Below, piece by piece: positions 48,001 to 60,000 of a stretch of 64,000 nt of DNA. The stretch is from positions 3,824,723 to 3,888,722 of the forward strand of contig NC_045145.1 in the NCBI RefSeq assembly GCF_008831285.2. The letters are read 5' to 3'. Made by a program: the position numbers and the translations under genes. The notes beneath the pieces were generated by a model. It was not told the origin of the DNA. It saw only the letters and a list, made by a program, of their open reading frames with translations, and searched no databases. The stretch comes from Nymphaea colorata. Its lineage: Eukaryota > Streptophyta > Magnoliopsida > Nymphaeales > Nymphaeaceae. How positions within the stretch are numbered: the first letter of the stretch is position 1; each line of letters opens with the position of its first letter.

Positions 48001-51000
48001 TAATGCTGATCTGACTTACTGGTCGTTTTACACCATGCACTTGATTTTTGATAGAATAAATGCATGAAGAGGTTTCTTGTGGGTGTTTTTGCTTGTTAAA
48101 TGTGTTTCCATTTCCTAATGGCAGGACTCTGTGCACGTCATATATACGAGTGATTTTTTGCTTATACATGCTCAAGAATATGAAATTCTTCAGCTTTAGA
48201 CTATCCCATAGACATTTCTCTCCTGACCTGGTATTTTATATTAATTGTCATTTATAAATAGTATATTGTTGGTATTCTCGTGTGTATACATTCTTACTTT
48301 TCTGAGAAATCCTGGTGTATTACATGGTTGTTATTTGCTGTGATGGAATGATATTTGATGTGTTTTGGTCCCCAATGTGTGGTTGACTGATGAGCATGGA
48401 TCATTCATTTGGCTTCTGCTATATACATCCTTGTGGGTGATGCACTTTGTGCCAATTAAACGTCTTCACGGTTCCTTGATGTCTTTTAGCCAATTTTGGT
48501 TTGGTATGGCCCATGAAATAGGCTTCACATATGGCAATTTGCATGCAAAGAGTTGCCAGATATTTTAAATTTTTAATGACTAACCTGTTTATGTTCAACC
48601 TGGATACTTTTGTACTTTTTCATTCTTTCATTATGAGATCTACGTTTTTATGGAATTTTTTGCACTTGATTATCCATTCTTGGTTATTTCCTTTCTTCAC
48701 AAACTCATTCAGGGCAGACTTCGGAATATACTTGTTCTGCTTGAGTGTTGAATGGCTGACTGACTCATTGATCCTTCTGTGTAGGTGATGAAGATGAAAA
48801 TGATGATACTGATCTTGGTTCTGGTGGCAAGAAAAGTCGTCGTCCTTCCAAAACAGTCAAAACTAAGAAAGCAGCTAACAAGTCATGCTTATTTTCCACC
48901 ACTGCTTTGTTACTTTTGCAAACAAGTTTTTTCATTTTTGATGGTAGTACATGGGATTAGTCTGACGTGTTCCTTTGATTGCAGAATCTCCAACACTGTT
49001 AATACAGTGCTGCAGAAGCTTTGTACTATTCTTGGTTCTCTCAAAGATCTTTTGTCTATAGAAAGGCTAGCTGATAGTAGCATTTTACAACTGGTGAAGA
49101 CAAGCTTCACTACCTTCCTTGTAGATAATGTACAGATTTTGCAACTGAAAGCAATCATGTTGATCTCTGCGGTATTCTCCTCGATGAATAAAACTGACTA
49201 ATTCAGTTAAATTCATTCCGCTCTCTGATTTTTGCTGATGATGGCAGGTCTGCTCCTCATACTTGCAACATAGGAAATTTTTGATTGATGAAACACTTCA
49301 AGTACTTTGGAAATTACCTTCAAAGCGTAGTTTTAGATGTTATCATTTATCTGATGAACAAATTCAGATACAAATGGTAACTGCTTTGCTGATTCAGCTG
49401 GTTCAGTGTAGTACCAGCAGTCCTTTTATTTTCCGAGAAACCTTAGCTAGTGATGATGATTCGGTGCTGGAGACTTCAAATGATGCTTGCCAACCTAATA
49501 AGTGTCATGAGGCTGCCACTGAAGCATGCTGTCACTTCTGGAGTAGTATTCTTCATAGATGGACTACCATCAAAACTCAAGATGGGTTAGATCTGAAGGG
49601 AATCATGGAAAACCTTGTTATGGATTTGCTAACCACATACAATTTGCCTGAGTATCCTGCTTCTGCTAATATACTTGAGGTAAGACATCTGTATCTCAGT
49701 TCTTAACAGTTCCGATGGCCATGTTAGGGCGTTTTCGTGGACTTAGGGCATGGTTATGCAGGTTCTTTGTGTATTGCTTCTCCAAAATGCTGTATTGAAA
49801 TCTAAAGATGTCGCAACACGCTGCATGGCCATTGACCTCCTTGGTACAGTAGCTGCTAGGTTAAAGCATGATGCTGCAATTCTCCGAGGGGACAAATTCT
49901 GGGTTTTGGAGGAGTTGCATGGGGAACAGAATGATGACATTCCAAAAGAAGTATGCTGTGTTTGCTTTGGTGGAAGAGGTGGGACTGAAGTAATCACATG
50001 TCATGGATGCCAAAGATGCTTTCACAATGAATGTGTGGGGCTTATAGGAAAGGATACTGTGTCTCGCAGCTGGTTTTGCAGTCTCTGTCTCTCCAGAAAC
50101 CAACTGAAATATTTGCACTCATACTGGAGATCGAAGTGCAAGAGCGAGGAAATCAAGAACCATTCAGCAGGAAATGACCGTGAGGAATCTCCTACAATCA
50201 CAGGATTGGATGTTGTGCGTCAGACACTCTTGAATTGTCTGCAAGCATCTGATTCCGTGGAAAATTTGAACTTGATCATTCGCTGGTTTGTTCTGTCACT
50301 TGGGAGATCCATCATTGTAGGTTTGGGCTGAGATTAGTTTTTCATAAGTTAGCATTGATTCTTTTGCAGGTTTTACCTCTGCCTATGGTACAAAGATGAA
50401 GCAAAGTCTCGGGAGACATTCCTTTACTATCTTATTAGACTAAAATCAAAAGAAATATGGGACGTTGGGGCTGCTGCTTCTATGTTTTCAAGAGAGTTAG
50501 CAAAAAAAGTTTCCTTTGCATTGGGCAGGAACCGATCTTTTGCCCGAGGATTTGATAAAATCTTCGATGTTCTTTTGGTAAAATCCCTTGTTATAACTTA
50601 TAACTTGTTTTGTTTAACAATTTCTGTTAGGATTCTTATGTACTGTTTGTTGTTACAGAAAAATTTGCAGGAAAACTCTCCAGTACTGAGGGCTAAGGCT
50701 TTGCGTGCGGTGAGTATAGTCTTGCAGTTGTGTTTTTTGGGACATCAGATCACTTTTCTGTTCTAAACTTCTTGTTTTCCATCTTAATGTTCAGGTTAGT
50801 GTAATAGTTGAGGCAGATCCTGAGGTTCTTTGTGAAAAGCGTGTTCAGCATGCTGTTGAGGGGAGATTTTCTGATTCTGCAATATCTGTTCGTGAGGCTG
50901 CTTTAGAATTAATTAGCAGATATATTTCCTCTCATCCTGATGTTGCCACTAAGGTACCTTATTATTTTGGAATTTTCTTTGTCATGTACATGTTTGGAAC

Positions 51001-54000
51001 TTGGAGACACTTTTCACAATATTCTTGCTGAAATATGTGCTGTTAATTTCAGTATTTTGAAAAAGTAGCTGAGCGGGTGAAGGATACAGGAGTCAGTGTC
51101 CGTAAACGTGCTATCAAAATTATCAGGGACATGTGTGTTTCCAATGAACACTTCAGTGGGAGCACGAGTGCCTGCCTACAAATTATCACCCGTATTAATG
51201 ATGATGAATCAAGTGTACAGGTGCACCTTGAAATATTCTTGAATTCTAATGTTGGTCATGCTTGGGTCCTGGGATAGTTACTATTTTCCACAATCATCCA
51301 TTATGAGATCTTTGCATTCATCAACTTAGTCAGTGCGAAATGGCAAACAAGTTATCATAACCATCTGATGACTGCCAGCTTCCCAATGGTTGTCATCAAA
51401 ATCTTATTGCCTCTTATCACGATCAACATCATCATTAATTTGTTCTTCCTCCTATATCTTGTCCAACATATACGGGCTCCTCATCATCTTCTTGTATTCC
51501 AGCTTGATGTGTTTAATGTCTTCCTTCTACAGCTCATATGCACAAGAGATCCTCATATACAATTCATAAGGTGGTGGTGATTGCTGGGCCTCGAGGGCTT
51601 TATATAACCCAAATGGAAAGAGAAGATTTAGCCACATCACAGACTCATTCTGTCTCTCTCTCTCTCTCTCTCTCCATTTGTTGCTCATAGTGTTGTATTT
51701 CATCATACTCTACACCATACTAGAATATGTACACCCAAAAGGGCCAAAACACCTACTTAGCACCCCTACGCTAGTTATAGCCAACTTTTAGGATGTTACA
51801 CAACATCCTCCTACTACTTACAATATATATCATAGTGCATCACATGGTAGCATATGGAATGTTAGTCAGTTTTTATAAGTCAGTTTTTATGACAAAAAGT
51901 GATATATGTGATGACTGGGCATGTTTTACAGTTGATACTTTTTCAGAAGAAGATAAAATTTCAACAATGTCACTTGAGCTATATAAAGGTTAAACATTAT
52001 TAATGTAGATTTGCATACATTGAAACTAATGTATGTGCTAATTGACTTTTGGCAACAAATTTGTTAATCCTGAGGACGTTTATCTGGAAATGTATTTTAC
52101 TTTTGGAAGCATATGGAGTATCTCTTCTATCAGAGGTACAATTCTGTGTGCATATACACTTGGATAAAAAGTTGGAGATGCCAATGAGGTGGTGAAGCTA
52201 TTTTGTTTCTGCAATTTACTGTATCATGTGGGCAACTGACTGAGAATGGAGAAAATACTTTCTGTTGTTCTGTGGGTTGGGGATGGATCTACGTGCAAAA
52301 GATATCTAGGCTTGTAGAGTTCTAGAGGTTTTTAGTGCGAGTAGTCATGGGCTGGAGAGGTTGGCTTCAGGCTTAAGAAATGTTCAGACTTGGATCAAGC
52401 ACACTTCTTATCAGATGCTCAAGCTGTTGTTTAAACTTTATTTGGCTTGCCTTCAACGATGTGCATGCGGATATGAAGTGTGATCACCTTTTGTTATTAT
52501 ACTCAAAAGAAAAGCCTTCGATCAAGGAATCTAAGCCTTCATGATTAAGTAGGTTTTATTGATGCATTAAGTAAAAAAAAAATGTTGCATGGACACTTAA
52601 AAAATGTGAGCTGTTGGTGTTGAACACTGATTGACATTGACGTGTGTTGACATGCCTGAGACACTAATTTTTGAAGTATGAAGTGTCAAAGGAAAGACGT
52701 GCACCTCTTTTCAACATGTCTTCAAGAATGAAAAGTTTGAGTTGAATAAGTGTTTGACACGTCTTTTTGAGACATGAAGTGTCCAATACCCCATTTCATT
52801 GTAGGACTCACAGTCTTAATCCTTGCTATTATAGTATAAAGTGCATTAATGGGGGACCTTTGGGAACAAATAGAGAGCATCCACATGTAAATAGAAAAAT
52901 ATCTATATTCTATACTAAATGACATGTTTCGAGAAATTGTTTGAAGATCCAATTGAAAGGCAAGCAGTTAGAAGTGAATATGATATATTTTCTGTTGAAA
53001 TTGGATATTTTGGAAAATGGGGAGTGTAAGCAGATAGATATATGATTAATTTAAGAGAGCTAAACTTTGATTAACCTCGAAAGAATCCCTAACTCCTCTT
53101 TATATAGACTAGAGGAGAGGGATAAGTTACAAGAAAGTCATTAAAAAGAAACATTATTACACAAGTGCCCTCTCAAGCTTAATACTGAGTATAAACACGT
53201 CTTAACACTCCCCCTCAAGTTGGAGCGTATATGTCAAATAAGCTCAACTTGGAACAACAACTTTGGAATGGTCCTCTTGCAAGAGCTTTAGTAAAAATAT
53301 CAGCAGTTTGCCCTGTAGTTGAAATATGGGAGGTACTTACAAACCCCTTTTGAATCATGTCTCTGGTATAGTGACAATCTACTTCAACATGCTTGGTTCT
53401 CTCATGGAAAGCAGGATTATTAGCAATAAACAGAGCAGCTTTGTTATCACCTAACAATTGCATAGGAAGAGGCACTTCCACAGTAAGATCCAACATCAGA
53501 GATCTAACCCACATAACTTCAGCAGTAGCCTGAGCCATAGCTCTATACTCAGATTCTGCACTTGATCTGGCAACCACTGTCTGCTTCTTACTCTTCCATG
53601 TGACCAAGTTGGATCCAATAAACACACAAAACGCAGTAGTGGATTTTCTGTCAAGGTGACATCCCGCATAATCAGCATCAACATACACAGATATAGTGAG
53701 AGATGTACCATTTTGAAAGAAGAGTCCCATTCCTGGTGAATTTTTTAGATACCTGAGAATCATCATGGCAGCATCCCAATGGACTTTCTTGGGCTTATCC
53801 ATAAATTGACTCACTCTGCTGACAGCATAGGCAATATCAGGTCGAGTGACAGTGATATATAGGAGCTTCCCAACAATCCCTCTATATTGTCTAGCATCAA
53901 CATCTTCAGTATCATCATCATACAAGCGAGTATTGATGTCCATGGGTGTAGAGGCAGGTCGACATCCTAGCATACCTGTCTCTTGCAAAACATCAGTAAC

Positions 54001-57000
54001 GTATTTCCTTTGGCACATGATAAGACCCTTCTGATTTCTGGCAAACTCAATACCTAGGAAATAGCGTAGCTCACCAAGATCCTTGGTGACAAAGTGTCGT
54101 CCAAGGACGCCCTTGATGTTGGAAATCCCCTGAATATCATCCCCTGTAACAATGATATCATCAACATAGACAAGAACTATCACTGTACCTGTAGAAGTTT
54201 TCTTGACAAAAAGGGAATGATCAGCCGAAGAACGTCTGAAGCCCTCATTCTCAATATTCTCTGATAATTTTTGGAACCAAGCTCGAGGACTTTGTTTCAG
54301 ACCATAAATTGCCTTTCTCAATCTGCACACTTTCTGACACTCCCCCTCAGCAACAAACCCTGGTGGTTGCTGCATATACACTTCTTCATGTAGGTCACCA
54401 TACAGAAAGGCATTTTTGACATCAAGCTGTGATAGAGACCAATTCTTGCTGACGGCAACAGCGAGAAGAACCCGTAAAGAAGCATGTCGTGCCACAGGAG
54501 AGAAGGTATCATAATAATCAACCCCATAAGTCTGAGTATAGCCTTTAGCAACCAGGCGAGCCTTATATCTCTCAATGTGGCCATCTGCTCTGTATTTAAC
54601 AGTAAATACCCATCGACAACCAACAATAGTTGCATCAGATGAAGGAGTAACTAGTGTCCAGGTGCCTCTAGACTGAAGGGCATCCATCTCTTCTTGCATA
54701 GCTGCGGCCCATTTGGGATCAGAAAGAGCGTCCATGGGAGTCTGTGGAAGAGCTACAGCCGATAGTCCCTTGACAAACTGTCGGTAAGTAGGAGTGAGTC
54801 TAGCCATGGATAAATGACCAGAGAGAGGATGCAAAGTGCAACTGCGTTTGCCTTTCCTTTGAGCAATGGGCATATCAAGGTCATTAATATGAGGACCAGG
54901 TGCATGCTCTGGAGAGTCCCCTGTGTCATCATCACATAAAGAATGGTCAGCAGGATTTGTGTGTTCAGGAAGTACCTTGGGCATGCTGGGCGAGGGCACA
55001 GGAGCACAGGGGGCAGGTTGAACAAGTTTAGTGCAACGTTGGTAGATAGCCCCAAAACGCGAAGCAACGGGTTGTGGATAACTCATGAGAGGTAAAGGAA
55101 GGTGGACTTCATCACTAAATTCAGGCACCCTTAATTGAGTTCCATTTGGAGAGAAATAAGAGGTGGACTCAAAAAATGTAACATCAGCACTCACATAATA
55201 TCGACGAGTAGAAGGATCATAACAACGATATCCCTTTTGAGTGCAGGAATAACCAACAAAGATCGTTTTGATAGCCCGAGGGGATAACTTATCTCTCCCA
55301 GGACCAAGCAACTGAACAAAGGCAACACATCCAAAAATACGAGGTGCAACAGAAAACAATTCTCTGTCAGGAAAAAGAACAGAGAAAGGAATAAGATCTC
55401 CCAACACAGATGACGGCATGCGATTAATAAGATAGCATGCTGTAAGAACAACATCTCCCCAATAAGAATGGGGAACATGGCTGTGTATGATAATGGTTCT
55501 GGCGACATCAAGAATATGGCGGTGTTTTCTTTCAGCAACCCCGTTTTGTTGAGAGGTATAGGCACAAGAAGTTTGGTGAATGATACCCTTATCCCTGAAA
55601 AATTGTTCTAAAGAGGAAGCACAGAACTCAAGAGCATTGTCAGAGCGCAAAATTTTGACACAAGTATCAAACTGAGTCAGAATTTCATTGATAAAATTTT
55701 TGATTACATGACCCGCTTCAGATTTGTGTTTCATAAGAAAAACCCAACTAACACGACTGTAATCATCAACAGCAACAAGATAATACCGATGACCCTGAAG
55801 GTCAGGAGTACGACTCGGGCCCCAAACATCAAAATGAAGTAACTCAAACACAGAGTGGCTACTTCTACTGGACCGCGGAGGAAAGGATGACCGATGGTGT
55901 TTGCCTAACTGACAAGACTCACATTGAAAAGACGACTTAGGAGACAGCTGAGGGAGAACATGCAGCAGTTTCTGAAACGGGAGATGTCCAAAACGTAAAT
56001 GCCAAGTATAAGCCGAGGATGAGGACGACCCCGACGAGGTAGATCCAGCAAAGGGAAAGGAATGCACTAGCCTGTAGAGACCTCCCTGTTCATGGCCACT
56101 GCCAATCACCCTGCCCGTCAGTATATCCTGAAACACAAGAGAGGAAGAGTCAAATATAGCACGACAATTTAATTCTCTGGTAATCTGACTGATAGAAAGT
56201 AGGCTATGGGGGAATTCGGGTGCATGAAGAACGTGCTGCAGCGGCAATGATGAAGTAAGTTGGACCTCTCCATGTCCAACAACTGGGGAATGTTTTCCAT
56301 CGGCTAGAATAACCGAACGACCCGGTGGAGTAGGGACGTAAGAGGTGAATTGCGTCTTATCCCCACAGAGATGTGTCGATGCACCAGAATCAATAAGCCA
56401 ATCTGTAGTGTCAGGAGCAGAGCAGACTGTACAGGCAGAATACATACCAGATGAAGAAGCACTCGCAGCGGTAGAAACAGTAGAAGTGGTCGGACCAGGG
56501 GCTTGATGGGCGCTGTCGCCAATCAAGTGCCTCAACTGAGAGAGAATGTCATCTACATGCAGCTCACTGGAGGAGGTAGTGTGCTGAGGCTTAGGCTGCT
56601 CAGGAGAATCAGTAGATACAGTCTGATTTGCAAAAGCTGGACGGCCATGTTTCTGCCAACACTTATCCACAGTATGACCAATGCGGTGACAAAACTGACA
56701 TACAGGGCGCGAAGGGGTATTGCCACGGCCACGGCCCCCTCGTCCTCTGGCAAAAAAGGGTCCACCTCTGCCACGAGTAGCAAGCATAGCAGAAGTGGTA
56801 TCAGGAACAGTCAATGCAGAGATCGGAATTCTGCTGAGCCTACTGTAAGCTTCATCAATAGGAGGAATCGAGGGACTAGTAAGCATTTGGTTCTTTGCGG
56901 ATTCATAAACAGAGTCTAAACCAGAAAGAAAGACCCCTACCATAAGCATATCTCTGTATGCCTTTTGTTGTTCACACTTGCATGCGGGAAAGTAGCTATT

Positions 57001-60000
57001 CAGTCTCTCAAACATGGATTTGAGACTAGAATAATAAGTGTGAAGAGGTCGGCCATCTTGTCGCATCTGATGAATATCATGATGAAGCTGCATAATGCGC
57101 GTTTCATTTCTCGCCTGTGAATACGTGGCAGCAAGGGAATTCCACATATCCTTTGCACTGTCCTTGTGCAAGACTTCATTTGCAATTTCTTGAGAGAGAG
57201 TACCAAAAATCCATACCATAACCAACGAATTATCTTTAAACCAAGTAGTATATTTTCCTACCTTCTGTACGGGCTCGGGCTCCAATATGAGATGTTCCTT
57301 CTCATGAGCGATCAAGGTTCTTTTTACTTGCATGGCCCACATCTTGTAATTACCCCCATCCATTTTGGTGATAATGCTGGAAAATGGGGAACTCTTCATC
57401 TCTCCCGACGATACAAAGGAAGAGGGATGAGCGCCACTGCTAATTTCAGACATCTTTCAACACAAGGATGAAACCGAGCCACGGAATAGGAAGTGCAGGC
57501 AAAAAGAATACAATCACATATCGAAAGACAACATGCTGATCATGAAGCAATATGCAGTGAACGCATGTAGCAATCCAGAAGTCTGATCGGCGGGAAGAGG
57601 CAACAGCAGAGCTGAACGAAGAGAGATACCAGAGACGGCGCTGAGAAGAAAATCAGCGTGCAGAACCTCGGACAGAGCAGCGGCGGAACAGCGACGGAGC
57701 AGCGTAAAGACGCTGAGAGGAAAATCAGCGTTGAGGCGGCGGCGAAGCAGCAACGGGCGCAGGCGTTCAGTCTGCTGGGCGGAGCAACGGCAGAGTGCAC
57801 ACGCGGCGGCGGCGCAGGCGGACGGGCGCAGGCGGCGCAGGGCGACGAGGGGCAGCAGGGCTGGGTCGGGCGGCAATGGACAGGGCGGGGTCGGGCGACA
57901 ATGGACAGGGCGGCAATGGGCAGGGCTGGGTCGGGCGGCGGCAGCTGACGCCGATCAGGCGGCGGCCGGCGCCGCTCAGTCGGCGACAACTCGCTGAGGA
58001 GGAGACGACTGGTGCTCTGATACCATGATGAATTTAAGAGAGCTAAACTTTGATTAACCTCGAAAGAATCCCTAACTCCTCTTTATATAGACTAGAGGAG
58101 AGGGATAAGTTACAAGAAAGTCATTAAAAAGAAACATTATTACACAAGTGCCCTCTCAAGCCTAATACTGAGTATAAACACGTCTTAACAATATACAACA
58201 GATCTTATTGCATGGTTGGCAAATAATGGTAGTAGTACTCGTTGACTGTAAAAACTTGCTTTTTAGTTGTTTGGACAACCATGTCATCTTGATGTTGTGA
58301 GAGAAATTGGAATATATTTTCTTGTATTTACATTGTCCAAAGGAACAAGATGATGCAAGGGTAGAAGACTTAGTATATGTGCATTCCAATCTTATGTTAC
58401 TTCAAAGGCTATCCAAATGTAAATGTGATAACCTAAGTATTAGGATGTACTTGGAGATGGGTTGATGGTTGATGGAGATTGGAGCCCCATGATTGGAAGA
58501 AGTAAGCATGACACTAGATAAGCCTAACTTGGACTTTTGATTTTTGAAGATGATATAAATGAAGATTGAATCAAGCATGCCACCAAAGATCTTTGTTGAT
58601 TTTTTATGGTTCTTTTGTTTTGAATCCATTAATGAAAGGACAAAGAGAATGTAGTTGCATTAGATTTTGAAAGCCATTAGCATTGTGTTACTTGTTTAGG
58701 TGAAAGATATAGCCTGATTTTCTTTTGTATATACATGTTTGAATGTTTATATCAACATGCTTCGTATAATGTGTAAGTCATTAATTATGTTGCACGTACA
58801 TGGATGTGGGTGTTGGACATGGGTATGAGTGTCGAACACTTGAGCCTCAAAAAGTCACGCTTGGACATGGCTATATATATGTGTGTGTGTAGGAGGTGAA
58901 TCTCCGTGATGTTGTGGGGATTCCTTCCCTTCTCACCTGGATGATGAGTTTATCTGGTGAGTAGGAATGCTTCCATAGTTGGAAAACCCGTAAATCAGGT
59001 TTAGATCAGTTTGCAAGGTGCTATATGCTGAGTGCTGGATTGTAGGTGATGTTCCCTGCTCCTAAGAGAAGAAGAGCAAATAGGTGTATGAAACCCTCAT
59101 CGATTGGCTTCCGTTTGATGAACTGTTTGAATGAATCTCTTGAATTGTTTTAAGTGAAGGGTGAGTTGAAGGTGGTACAAGTGGCTGATATGTCGTCTTC
59201 AGTAAACCAAATTTGGGCGTTTGCAACCTGACCTGACGATTCCGAGTGATTCGGGTGACCTAGACCCTATTCTTCTGAAAATCGAGTGTAAATGGGTAAA
59301 GCCTTGAATCGTGACCTAGTTCTTAGTCAATCCGGGTTGACTAGCCAATTCCCTAGTTGGATTGTCAAGTTTGCCAACTATGAATTCTATGACCATTTTG
59401 GCCTTAGCATTCTAGGCTGGAGCAAAAGGCCTTAGATCACAAGCACTCTAGGAAGACCAGTCTGACTTAAATCTAGCCAGGTAGGCAAGCGTACATGTCA
59501 GCTGCTGGTGACGAAGTCCTTGGCCACAGTATGTCCTTTGCCTCACTGGGGTGTTTTGTCAAACAGGTCAAGTGTGGCATGTGGATTATTGATTCTAGAT
59601 CAACCCTAATTGACATTATTATCCTTAGGATATTATTTTAAAGAACTTTTCTATGTCTGTGTTTCTCTAGAGACATTTTAGCTTCTGTTCTTGAAGTGCT
59701 CATAACATCTGAAACAAATTTTTGATAACTGATGTGACAAGAAATTGCTATGCACACTTAAGCCGAGTCTTGTGGCATAAATATCATAGTCCTAAAATTT
59801 GTGCATTGGCTTTGTTCTAGTACCTTTCGTTCCATCATCCTTTTTTCATAATATTTTTTGTGGAATCTTTATATGGATAGGCTAGTTCCTTTGCTTGTAC
59901 GCCGATACTGATATGTATTAATTTGAGATTGTGTTGTCTTATGGTTGTACTAGTGATAAATTAGAATTGTAATGTTTGTGAATTTTAGTGGAGCTTCTAC

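Larger units (their letters stand above)
53043..58190 (-). mobile_element. Complete Copia (Ty1) LTR retrotransposon, antisense in SCC2 intron 15 (5,148 bp)
   Basis: Two 165-bp LTRs (53043-53207 and 58026-58190) start TG and end CA and differ at two positions only. The host 5 bp ATATA is duplicated outside (53038-53042 and 58191-58195). On the minus strand the 5' LTR is followed by TGGTATCAGAGCACC, a primer-binding site of the initiator-tRNA-Met type. The purine tract GAGGGGGAG lies just before the 3' LTR. All parts needed for movement look intact, so the insertion is recent. The leader 57454-58025 is very G/C-rich with a repeated GGGCGGCAATGG word. Confidence 0.97.

Noticed and set aside
53496-57471. 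Shorter frames on both strands across the Copia coding region
   Set aside because: Shadows of the gag-pol frame.
57514-57997. Overlapping Arg/Ala/Pro-rich frames on both strands in the Copia leader
   Set aside because: By-products of a GC-rich repetitive leader; no conserved domain.
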